This document shows, piece after piece, positions 1 through 5,392 of a stretch of 5,487 nt of DNA. The notes below the pieces were generated by a model that made no database searches, had not been told where the DNA came from, and saw only the letters and a program-made list of their open reading frames with translations. Origin of the DNA: an uncultured Collinsella sp. Its GTDB lineage: Bacteria; Actinomycetota; Coriobacteriia; Coriobacteriales; Coriobacteriaceae. Within the stretch, counting starts at the first letter, position 1, and each line of letters opens with the position of its first letter. The DNA is taken from NCBI GenBank assembly GCA_900545745.1, contig URAD01000050.1, forward strand, positions 1 to 5,487, written 5' to 3'. A program made the translations under genes and the position numbers.

Positions 1-733
1 CGCCGATGTACTTAAAGCCCTCAAAGTCGATCTTGACGCCGTGGCCCGACTTGCGGCCGCGCAGTGTGAGCGTGGAGCCCGGAGTATCGGTGAACATGAT
101 GGCATCGTTATCGAAGCTGCGGTGCGTGATGGGCAGCACGTCCGAGTTATCGGGCGCCTTGTAGCTGCCCTCGAACGTCATAAGACCGTCGGGCGTGATG
201 ATGGGAGCCTCGTTGGTCCAAGCCTCGGTAAACGCCAACTCGTAATCCTCGAACGCCTCGTCCTCGGCACCGGGGGCGGGCACGTTAAATGCGGGGTGGC
301 CGCCCACCGAGAACGGCAGGTCCACGTCGCCGGTGTTGGTGACGGCAAAGGTCTGCGTGAGGGTGGCGTCGCCGGTCAAGGCATAGGTCATGTTGAGCTT
401 AAAGTGGAACGGGAACGCCTTGAGCGACTCGGGCGTATCGGTAATCTCGTACGTTACCGAGGAGCCGTCCTCCGAAACCTCGACCAGCTTGTGCTCGACA
501 ATGCGCGCGAGTCCGTGGCGCGGCATCTCGCAGGTACCGGCCGCAGACGTTGCCGTGTTGTTGCGCAGCGAGCCCACAATGGGGAACAGGATGGGCGCGT
601 GCTTGCCCCAAAAGGTGGGGTCGCCCTGCCACAGATACTCGTTGCCGTTGAGGGCAAGGCTCGTGAGCTGGGCGCCCATGGAATCGATGGCCGCGGTGAG
701 GCCGCCGCGCTTGATGGTAGTAACGGTAGACAT
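1..733 (-). CDS. Aldose 1-epimerase (mutarotase) family protein, partial, C-terminus beyond window
   Basis: The frame stays open from the ATG at 733-731 to the left edge, giving 244 residues. Family knowledge: aldose 1-epimerases (galactose mutarotase superfamily, LacX-like branch) interconvert alpha and beta anomers of sugars in the cytoplasm, using a His acid and a Glu base. Seen: an N-terminal beta-rich stretch with GAQLTSL (20-26) and YLWQGDPTFW (33-42), then APILFPIVGSLRN (46-58), MPRHGLAR (70-77, His73) and SVGGHPAFN (142-150, His146). The two His-containing motifs are the family's signature positions. The catalytic Glu normally lies nearer the C-terminus and would be outside the window. 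Family members are usually about 290-300 residues, so roughly 50 are missing. The start is supported by GGAGG (741-745), 7 nt upstream. It lies 113 bp downstream of the membrane-protein gene on the same strand. The exact sugar cannot be told. The family call is firm. Confidence 0.9.
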   Translation of the reverse strand, partial: MSTVTTIKRGGLTAAIDSMGAQLTSLALNGNEYLWQGDPTFWGKHAPILFPIVGSLRNNTATSAAGTCEMPRHGLARIVEHKLVEVSEDGSSVTYEITDTPESLKAFPFHFKLNMTYALTGDATLTQTFAVTNTGDVDLPFSVGGHPAFNVPAPGAEDEAFEDYELAFTEAWTNEAPIITPDGLMTFEGSYKAPDNSDVLPITHRSFDNDAIMFTDTPGSTLTLRGRKSGHGVKIDFEGFKYIG

Positions 734-753
734 GCTACTTCCTCCAAAAGTAA

Positions 754-776
754 ACAATAGTGTCGAGGGCTATTGT
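754..776. promoter_or_regulatory. Operator-like dyad ACAATAG-N9-CTATTGT upstream of the epimerase gene
   Basis: Two perfect 7-bp inverted arms, ACAATAG (754-760) and CTATTGT (770-776), are separated by 9 bp. The dyad sits 21 bp upstream of the epimerase start and next to its ribosome site, where a promoter would be expected. The size and centre-to-centre spacing (16 bp) suit a dimeric repressor or activator, for example a sugar-responsive one, but no regulator is encoded in view. The rest of the 734-846 gap shows no other clear signal and no convincing terminator for the preceding gene. A chance dyad of this size is possible. Confidence 0.35.
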
Positions 777-846
777 CCCACTCTTGGCGGCGGGACGGGA
801 CGGCAGGCGATTATTGAGTAGCCATAGCGGAATGAGCGGCGAGCGC

Positions 847-1716
847 CTACTGGGTATCCACGTAAAGGTCGAACCCGCCCTGCGGTGTAGTGTCGACCGT
901 GTCGGGCGCCTGTGAGTTAAAGTTCACGGGGACCATGCGCTTTGAGGCGCGGAAGCGCGTGCCGTCGGTGGCGACGGGCGGTTCATCGACGGTGAGCTCG
1001 TAGTCTCCGGGCTTGAGCTCGATGCCGTCACCAGCGGAATTGACGTATTGATACTCGTCAATTGTCTGCCCTTTGAGCGTGCGCCCCACGATATGGATGA
1101 GCATTTGGCTGTCGCCGCGCGCGGTGTCCCACGTCGCGCCGTCCTTGACCTCGACCGACACATGTACCGAGCGCGTGCGGCCGAGCGATTGCTCGACAGA
1201 CATCTCGACCTTGGCGGCGTCTTTTCGCTGTTGTTCAACATGGCTCCAGACGTTTCCAATTACCGAGCACGCGATAACGCCGGCCATGAAGGCGATAAGG
1301 ATGGGGCCAAGCGGAGAGCGACGTCCTGCATCTTCCTCGCGAGACAGATTGGGGCGACGTGTGGGCGCGGGCGCCTGAGCGCCCTGCGAGGGCACGTCGA
1401 GAATGCTGAAGGATGCCGTGCTGTCGGGGTCGATGGTGTGACGCGGCTGCGGGGTCTTTGCCGGCGAGATCGACATGTCGGCTGGCTCGCCGAGCGTGGC
1501 CGTAGCGTCGGCCTTGGCCTCGTCTGCCTCGGCCTGGGCCCAAGCTTGTTCGAAGGTCAGGGGCTCGACGGAATCGAGGGCGGCGTCCGAGTCGGCGGCG
1601 ACGTCGTTGCCGGTCTCGTCCTCGTCGCTCGACACGTCACGCGGCGTAGGCTCGTCCCACCCCTCGTCCGGAGCCTCACCCTCGCTATACCACCATTCAA
1701 AGTTATCGATATCCAT
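847..1716 (-). CDS. Unrecognised single-pass membrane protein with acidic N-terminal tail
   Basis: This 289-residue protein is not one I recognise. Residues 1-130 form a low-complexity, strongly acidic tail rich in Asp, Glu, Ala and Pro (for example SSDEDETGNDVAADSD at 29-44). Its basic end (TRRPNLSREEDAGRRSP, 119-135) precedes one hydrophobic segment at about 136-155. The positive-inside rule puts the acidic tail in the cytoplasm and residues 156-289 outside. After a charged linker (about 158-182) comes a beta-rich domain. Its LKPGDYELTV (234-243) and following DGTRFRA (251-257) recall small beta-sandwich surface domains of the Cna-B/carboxypeptidase-regulatory kind, but that is only a resemblance. 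There is no signal cleavage site or sorting motif. The ATG at 1716 has AAGGGG 8 nt upstream (1725-1730), partly inside the 10-bp palindrome GGGGCGCCCC (1719-1728). It may be cotranscribed with the epimerase gene, though that gene has its own possible operator. The coding call is strong; the function is unknown. Confidence 0.8.
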   Translation of the reverse strand: MDIDNFEWWYSEGEAPDEGWDEPTPRDVSSDEDETGNDVAADSDAALDSVEPLTFEQAWAQAEADEAKADATATLGEPADMSISPAKTPQPRHTIDPDSTASFSILDVPSQGAQAPAPTRRPNLSREEDAGRRSPLGPILIAFMAGVIACSVIGNVWSHVEQQRKDAAKVEMSVEQSLGRTRSVHVSVEVKDGATWDTARGDSQMLIHIVGRTLKGQTIDEYQYVNSAGDGIELKPGDYELTVDEPPVATDGTRFRASKRMVPVNFNSQAPDTVDTTPQGGFDLYVDTQ

Positions 1717-1801
1717 ACGGGGCGCCCCTTAGGCCTCGCAAATAAACACTCGCTAGTCTTATACCCCCAGACGGCACGGCGGCTCGCCGGCACAGATAGG
1801 A

Positions 1802-1866
1802 AAACCATCACAACATTCGACGCTTTTCTTCGATTTCGAGATTTTCGCCGAATGTTGTGACGGTTT
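1802..1866. repeat. Long imperfect inverted repeat, 18-bp arms around a 29-bp loop
   Basis: The left arm at 1802-1819 begins AAACCATCACAACATTCG, and the right arm at 1849-1866 is its reverse complement with one mismatch (A1807 against C1861). In RNA read from the minus strand that mismatch becomes a G-U pair, so the stem would be unbroken there. The loop (1820-1848) is T-rich, with repeated TTCGA-like steps. It lies between two diverging genes, so it cannot be a simple terminator for either. It looks like a mobile palindromic element or a structured 5' leader on the minus strand. The region between it and the start at 1716 contains a TATAAG box (1758-1763, minus) without a recognisable -35 partner. 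Confidence 0.75.
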
Positions 1867-1886
1867 AAGCGACTGGCCGGCAGCGC

Positions 1887-1919
1887 AATGTGACAAAGGG
1901 ACTGTCCCTTTGTCACATT
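1887..1919. repeat. 33-bp palindromic repeat, copy 1 (perfect)
   Basis: The arms AATGTGACAAAGGGAC (1887-1902) and its exact reverse complement (1904-1919) flank a single T at 1903. Two more copies occur in the window (3844-3876 and 5393-5425), all in intergenic DNA. This is the only copy with perfect arms. It sits in the divergent region, 57 bp upstream of the preferred transporter start. The ATG inside its left arm opens the transporter frame but has no ribosome site. The design resembles REP-like or miniature palindromic elements that are moved in trans. No transposase is in view. Confidence 0.9.
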
Positions 1920-1933
1920 CTGTTAGAGTTGCA

Positions 1934-1946
1934 GGGATTGAATCCC
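1934..1946. promoter_or_regulatory. Small operator-like palindrome GGGATT-G-AATCCC before the transporter gene
   Basis: Perfect 6-bp arms (1934-1939 and 1941-1946) surround one central G. The palindrome is 30 bp upstream of the preferred transporter start and overlaps a possible -35 element (TTGCAG, 1929-1934). The matching -10 region (about 1950-1955, TATTCA) is weak. A small efflux-type transporter is often controlled by a repressor binding such a site, but no regulator gene is adjacent. It may also be a chance palindrome. Confidence 0.3.
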
Positions 1947-1964
1947 GCTTATTCATGCGCCATT

Positions 1965-1968
1965 GGAG
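1965..1968 (+). promoter_or_regulatory. Ribosome-binding site that decides the transporter start
   Basis: GGAG ends 8 nt before the TTG at 1977-1979, an ideal spacing. The in-frame GTG at 1968 overlaps this site, and the upstream in-frame ATG at 1888-1890 lies in a repeat with no purine-rich site before it. This favours initiation at TTG. Confidence 0.6.
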
Positions 1969-1976
1969 TGACAACC

Positions 1977-3218
1977 TTGACCGCCGCAACCACGCCTAAA
2001 AGTAAGTCAACCGCCGCCGCGCTCTCCCCCGCGCGCACCAAGCTCTGCCTGGCACTGCTCGTGCTGTTGGGGTTCTCGCTCGGCTGCTCCGAGTTCGTGG
2101 TCATCGGCATCGAAAGTGACTTGGCGACGGAACTCGGCATATCACTTGCCACCGCAGGCCAGCTCATCAGCGTTTTCGCACTTGTCTACGCTATCGCGAC
2201 GCCGGTGCTTGCGCTCAGCACGGGGCGGTTCCGCCGCTACCAGCTGCTCGTGTGCTACAGCATCGTCTTTGTGCTCGGCAATTTGGTTATGGCGCTAGCA
2301 CCCAACTTCCAAGTGCTCTTTATCTCGCGCATTGTCTTGGGATCCGTCTCAGGCGCGCTGCTCGCCGTAGGCGTGACGTACATCCCTGAGCTTCTGTCCC
2401 CGCAGCAAACTTCGCTTGCCATCTCGGTAGTGTACGGTGCGTTTTCCGTGGCGATGGTCTTTGTGACCTCGATTGGCAAATTTGTGGCCGACACGCTCGA
2501 TTGGCACGTGGCCATGTACGGCACGCTGGCCTTTGCCGTTTTGATCTGCGGAGCGCTCGTGACGTTTATGCCGCGCGCTGGGCAAACCGACGAGCCTGCC
2601 ACCTTTCGCGAGCAGGCGGGTCTGCTGCGCGAGCCGAGCATCATCACCGGCATGCTCATCTTCTTGTTTGGCGTGGGGTCGGTCTATGTGTTCTACGGCT
2701 ACGTGACGCCCTATCTGGAGCAGGTGCTGGGCATGGGCACGGTCGAAGCCAGTACCACGCTTATGGCCTACGGCGTGTTCTGCCTGATCTCGAACATCCT
2801 GGGCGGATGGATCGATGCGCGCTTTGGCATGAAGGCGCTGCTTATGACGTTTGTGCTGCAGGCTGCGGCGTTACTCGGGCTGTTTGCTGTGGGCGGCACC
2901 ATGCCCCTCGCGCTGGTCTTTGTCTTTAGCTTGGCGCTGCTCATGTACCTGTTCTCGGTGTCGTGCATCACGCACTTTATGGACGTGGCACGCAGCCGCC
3001 ATCCCAAGTCGATGGTACTCGCAAGTTCGGTTGAACCCATGGCGTTTAACGTCGGCATCTCGTTTGGCACCGCAGTGGGCGGCGCCGTGGTAAGCAGCGT
3101 TGGCATTGCATACGTGGGCGCAGTGGGTGCCGCGTTCTCGCTTGTGGCCTGGGCGCTCACGCTGGTGACGATTAAATTGGCTCACTGGGAGCGCAGGCGG
3201 GCAAGGGCGCAGGCGTAG
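1977..3218 (+). CDS. MFS transporter, DHA1 drug/sugar efflux type (AraJ-like)
   Basis: From TTG the protein is 413 residues, the usual size for 12-segment MFS proton antiporters. Twelve hydrophobic stretches are visible, at about 22-44, 57-80, 90-108, 112-137, 147-170, 177-198, 221-244, 256-279, 286-304, 308-331, 349-376 and 379-400. A charged loop after segment 6 (about 199-220) divides the halves. The opening SEFVVIGIESDLATELGIS (38-56), with TAGQLISVFALVYAIATPVL following, is typical of the AraJ/COG2814 efflux branch. RFRR (84-87) stands at the usual motif A place, and GGWIDARFGMK (276-286) is the equivalent in the second half. Motif C in segment 5 is degenerate: SIGK replaces the usual G-P pair. 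The substrate cannot be predicted; sugar, purine or drug export all occur in the branch. An alternative in-frame ATG at 1888-1890 would add 29 repeat-derived residues. The phosphatase gene follows on the same strand. Confidence 0.9.
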   Translation: MTAATTPKSKSTAAALSPARTKLCLALLVLLGFSLGCSEFVVIGIESDLATELGISLATAGQLISVFALVYAIATPVLALSTGRFRRYQLLVCYSIVFVLGNLVMALAPNFQVLFISRIVLGSVSGALLAVGVTYIPELLSPQQTSLAISVVYGAFSVAMVFVTSIGKFVADTLDWHVAMYGTLAFAVLICGALVTFMPRAGQTDEPATFREQAGLLREPSIITGMLIFLFGVGSVYVFYGYVTPYLEQVLGMGTVEASTTLMAYGVFCLISNILGGWIDARFGMKALLMTFVLQAAALLGLFAVGGTMPLALVFVFSLALLMYLFSVSCITHFMDVARSRHPKSMVLASSVEPMAFNVGISFGTAVGGAVVSSVGIAYVGAVGAAFSLVAWALTLVTIKLAHWERRRARAQA

Positions 3219-3250
3219 ATGCGATACTCGAGCTCGATGATGGCGATCGA

Positions 3251-3255
3251 AAGGA
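3251..3255 (+). promoter_or_regulatory. Ribosome-binding site that decides the phosphatase start
   Basis: AAGGA ends 8 nt before the ATG at 3264. An in-frame ATG directly abutting the transporter stop (3219) would add 15 residues ahead of a conserved first strand, so the downstream start is preferred. Confidence 0.75.
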
Positions 3256-3263
3256 AACCGCAT

Positions 3264-3710
3264 ATGCAACGTGTACTGTTTATCTGCCACGGCAACATCT
3301 GCCGCTCGACGATGGCTGAGTCGGTGTTTACCGAGCTCGTACGCCGCGCTGGGCGCGAGGCGGAGTTTGTCATCGATTCCGCAGCGACCTCAACTGAGGA
3401 GATCGGCAACCCGCCGCATCATGGCACGGTCGCCAAGCTGCGCGAAGCCGGGATTCCCGTCGTTGCACACCGTGCCCGTCAGGTGCGTCGCGCGGAGTAT
3501 GGCGACTGGGACCACATTGTCTATATGGACGACGAGAACGCCCGCGGCCTGTACCGAATTTTTGGGAAGGACCCCGATGGCAAGATCTCGCGCCTGCTCG
3601 ATTGGACCGATCGCCCCGGCGACGTGGCCGACCCCTGGTACACCGGCAATTTCGACGCCACCTACCGCGATGTGCTCGCCGGTTGCACCGCTATGCTCGA
3701 GCAACTGTAG
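3264..3710 (+). CDS. Low-molecular-weight protein tyrosine phosphatase
   Basis: The 148 residues match the family's usual 140-160. The protein removes phosphate from tyrosine residues of proteins in the cytoplasm; in bacteria, relatives often act on tyrosine kinases or capsule systems. The P-loop CHGNICRS (8-15) carries the nucleophile Cys8 and phosphate-binding Arg14, following strand MQRVLFI. The general acid loop is present as DPWY (123-126, Asp123), and HRARQV (69-74) is a family-typical segment. All the residues needed for catalysis seem intact. It starts 45 nt after the transporter stop, which suggests one transcript, but a functional link between the two is not evident. No kinase or polysaccharide gene is nearby. 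An arsenate reductase of the same fold is less likely, because the extra C-terminal redox cysteines are absent. Confidence 0.93.
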   Translation: MQRVLFICHGNICRSTMAESVFTELVRRAGREAEFVIDSAATSTEEIGNPPHHGTVAKLREAGIPVVAHRARQVRRAEYGDWDHIVYMDDENARGLYRIFGKDPDGKISRLLDWTDRPGDVADPWYTGNFDATYRDVLAGCTAMLEQL

Positions 3711-3747
3711 GCAAGCGAGGCCGCGGGCCACGCCTTCGGCGCGAAAC

Positions 3748-3842
3748 GAGCGTGGATAATCTCCCATATGAAAAATGAGCGTGGATTTTCTCCCGCTTTG
3801 AGCGTTCAAGGGCGCCCTAAACGGGAGAAAATCCACGCTCAT
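3748..3842. repeat. 21-bp-arm inverted repeat with an extra upstream half copy
   Basis: A left arm at 3775-3795 (starting ATGAGCGTGGATTTTC) and a right arm at 3822-3842 are perfect reverse complements over 21 bp, with a 26-bp loop that holds the small palindrome AGGGCGCCCT (3809-3818). A second, degenerate left arm lies 29 bp upstream at 3748-3765: GAGCGTGGATAATCTCCC, 16 of 18 bases identical to 3777-3794. The single right arm could therefore pair with either left arm. The array lies between the ends of two converging genes. Confidence 0.85.
3771..3842 (-). terminator. Possible intrinsic terminator of the ATPase gene
   Basis: Read on the minus strand, the 21-bp stem (3842 to 3775) runs directly into TTTTT, from the A run at 3771-3775. 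It lies 45 bp past the ATPase stop. The orientation is right for terminating ATPase transcripts. The loop of 26 nt is long for a classical terminator, and on the plus strand no T run follows, so it would be one-way. Confidence 0.4.
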
Positions 3843-3843
3843 G

Positions 3844-3876
3844 AATGTGGCAAAGGGACTGTCCCTTTGTCACATC
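3844..3876. repeat. 33-bp palindromic repeat, copy 2
   Basis: It has the same design as the copy at 1887-1919, with two substitutions: A to G at 3850 and T to C at 3876. The change at 3850 keeps a G-U pair in plus-strand RNA. It starts one base after the 21-bp inverted repeat and ends 11 bp beyond the stop of the ATPase gene. Two different palindrome families therefore abut each other in a 177-bp convergent gap. Confidence 0.88.
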
Positions 3877-3887
3877 CGGGACTGGCC

Positions 3888-5249
3888 CTAGACCGGCTTG
3901 ACCTCCAGCTTTATCCCCTCGGCACAGGAGTCGCCCAAAACATCCGAAAGGGCCCAGGTCGCATATAGCGGCAAATAGAGAACCGCTCCGTTGCGCTCAA
4001 CGTTGCCTCTCGAGAAAACAATCCCGAGCCTTACGCCATATTCAGCCGTATCAAGCACATGACCGAGCGCAGCGTGCGCGTGGTAATAGGAGCCCGATTT
4101 AACCTCGATCGGAACAGCCGTCCCATCCGGCCCGTCGACCACAAAGTCCACTTCACCGCGCTTTTTTGTCTGATAGTAGTAAAGCTGGCGATTTTGGGCA
4201 GCCAGCTGCTGGGCCACCACGTTTTCGTAAATGCCGCCCAGGTTGGGCTCCTTGCTATCAAGATACGCCGCTTGGGCGACTCCAACGGGGTAGCGCGCCA
4301 TCAACATGCCCGTATCCGATTGATATAGCTTGAACTGCGATGGCCGCACCGTCTTGAGCAGGGGCGATTTTGGCTCGGTTACGATATCGGCTTTGAGAGC
4401 AACGCCGGCATCGACAAGCCATACAAAATCTCGCCGATACTTCTCGTAGTGAGCCTTGGGATCAATGGAATTGAGCACGAAGCGCTTGTTTTCGCCCTCG
4501 AGCATAATAGGGAGCTGATCGTAGATGCTCTGTACCTGAAGGGCTCGCCCGCTTGCATACTTGAAGATATCCCGCCGGTACTGTTCGTTGAGCTCTAACT
4601 GTAGCTGACGAACAGAGGCAAGGTCGCCCTGCGTGTCAAGGAAACGCTGCACGACCTCCGGCATTCCGCCGACAACGGTATAGGTCCTGAAGTTTGCCAT
4701 CATCGCGTCATGAATGTAATCAGGAATGGGCCTCTCGCTGATACACGCGTCACGTATCGTTTGGAGAGCCCCCTCGCTCACCCCGGTTGCCCAGCAAAAC
4801 TCCTCAAAATCGAGCGGGAACATCCTAAGCTCGTGGACATACCCCACGGGATAGGACCTGACGCCCTTGAACTGGGTCCCAAGCATTGACCCCGAAAACG
4901 CCCAGCGGCACCTCCCGTCCTCAACAAGGAACTTTGCCATCGTCATGATGTCGGGGGCCTCTTGGACCTCATCGATAAACACGAGCGTTTTGCCTGGTGC
5001 AATCGACTTTCCCGAAAGAAGCGTCACCCTGCTGATGAAATCATCGGCATCCCGCGCCTCGAGAAGAGCATCTTTTGCCTGGCGATTTTCCATGAGGTTA
5101 AGCTCGATGTAGGTTGCATGGTTGGCTTTGCCAAATGCGCGAATCGAATAGCTTTTGCCGATCTGGCGAGAACCTGTAATGAATAAGGCCTTTTGCTCGG
5201 CAGACTTCAGCCAACGCTCCAGCTCTGCCGCTATTTTCCTGCGCAGCAT
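3888..5249 (-). CDS. ATP-binding protein, AAA_14 ATPase with C-terminal DUF4143 domain
   Basis: From the ATG at 5249 the protein has 453 residues, normal for this widespread but poorly understood family. The N-terminal P-loop domain has Walker A GSRQIGKS (26-33), Walker B LVFIDE (89-94, Asp93 and Glu94) and a GS motif after a strand (AFSGS, 117-121). The middle (about 190-320) is helical. The C-terminal DUF4143 part contains YENVVAQQL (341-349), then GEVDF (365-369) and PIEVKSG (380-386). The E366-x-D368 and E382-x-K384 pattern looks like a PD-(D/E)XK nuclease-fold core, as noted for this family. The biological role is unknown; members occur alone, often in accessory DNA. GAGGGGAG (5255-5262) supports this start. 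The upstream in-frame TTG-ATG pair (5273-5268) lacks such a site. The gene looks less GC-rich than its neighbours, which may mean it was acquired. Repeats lie directly upstream. Confidence 0.92.
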   Translation of the reverse strand: MLRRKIAAELERWLKSAEQKALFITGSRQIGKSYSIRAFGKANHATYIELNLMENRQAKDALLEARDADDFISRVTLLSGKSIAPGKTLVFIDEVQEAPDIMTMAKFLVEDGRCRWAFSGSMLGTQFKGVRSYPVGYVHELRMFPLDFEEFCWATGVSEGALQTIRDACISERPIPDYIHDAMMANFRTYTVVGGMPEVVQRFLDTQGDLASVRQLQLELNEQYRRDIFKYASGRALQVQSIYDQLPIMLEGENKRFVLNSIDPKAHYEKYRRDFVWLVDAGVALKADIVTEPKSPLLKTVRPSQFKLYQSDTGMLMARYPVGVAQAAYLDSKEPNLGGIYENVVAQQLAAQNRQLYYYQTKKRGEVDFVVDGPDGTAVPIEVKSGSYYHAHAALGHVLDTAEYGVRLGIVFSRGNVERNGAVLYLPLYATWALSDVLGDSCAEGIKLEVKPV

Positions 5250-5254
5250 AGGCT

Positions 5255-5262
5255 CTCCCCTC
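5255..5262 (-). promoter_or_regulatory. Ribosome-binding site that decides the ATPase start
   Basis: On the minus strand GAGGGGAG ends 5 nt before the ATG at 5249-5247. Two earlier in-frame start codons (TTG 5273-5271 and ATG 5270-5268) have only AT-rich repeat DNA before them, so the protein most likely begins MLRRKIAAEL. Confidence 0.7.
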
Positions 5263-5273
5263 AGTGCCATCAA

Positions 5274-5356
5274 ATGAAATGCAAAGTTTTATACGCTTGA
5301 TTATCGATGAAACGCAGAATTTTTAGAACCTAAAATCGGATGAAATGCAGAGATTT
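5274..5356. repeat. Three 17-bp direct repeats at an exact 33-bp period upstream of the ATPase gene
   Basis: The units are ATGAAATGCAAAGTTTT (5274-5290), ATGAAACGCAGAATTTT (5307-5323) and ATGAAATGCAGAGATTT (5340-5356), consensus ATGAAAYGCARARWTTT. Both intervals are exactly 33 bp, close to three helical turns, with unrelated 16-bp spacers. The units have no internal dyad, so a protein would bind them in one orientation. They occupy the promoter and leader position of the ATPase gene on the minus strand and are much richer in A and T than the surroundings. Iteron-like or operator use is inferred. The spacers are far too short and too few for a CRISPR array. Confidence 0.8.
5288..5305 (-). promoter_or_regulatory. 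Candidate -10 boxes for the ATPase gene
   Basis: Two minus-strand boxes lie between the repeat units: TATAAA (5293-5288) and GATAAT (5305-5300). Neither has a good -35 hexamer at 16-18 bp, because the expected place is filled by a repeat unit. This would fit a promoter that relies on a protein bound to the repeats, but that is speculative. Confidence 0.25.
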
Positions 5357-5392
5357 GAGATTACAAGCATAGTAGAAGGGGCACCACCGGCG

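Noticed and set aside
41..760. A plus-strand open frame of 239 codons opposite the left-hand gene
   Set aside because: It is antisense to the epimerase, whose minus-strand translation carries conserved motifs (MPRHGLAR, GGHPAFN). The plus frame gives a composition typical of shadow frames in GC-rich DNA.
1758..1763. TATAAG on the minus strand as the promoter of the membrane-protein gene
   Set aside because: The upstream 15-19 bp window is GC-rich and has no -35-like hexamer, so the box alone is not enough for a call.
1048..1860. A plus-strand open frame of 270 codons opposite the membrane-protein gene
   Set aside because: It is rich in Arg, Gly and Leu with no domain, runs through the 18-bp dyad and lacks a ribosome site. 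The minus-strand reading has a good site and a sensible membrane protein.
3731..3741. CGCC-TTC-GGCG mini hairpin after the phosphatase stop as its terminator
   Set aside because: The stem is only 4 bp and no T run follows on the plus strand.
1871..3887. The 8-mer GACTGGCC near both palindrome copies 1 and 2 (1871-1878 and 3880-3887)
   Set aside because: It lies on opposite sides and at different distances from the two palindromes, so it is probably coincidence rather than a target-site duplication.
5274..5356. The regularly spaced repeats as a small CRISPR array
   Set aside because: The repeat is 17 bp, the spacers are 16 bp, there are only three units with several differences, and no cas gene is visible. 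The position upstream of a gene fits operator sites better.
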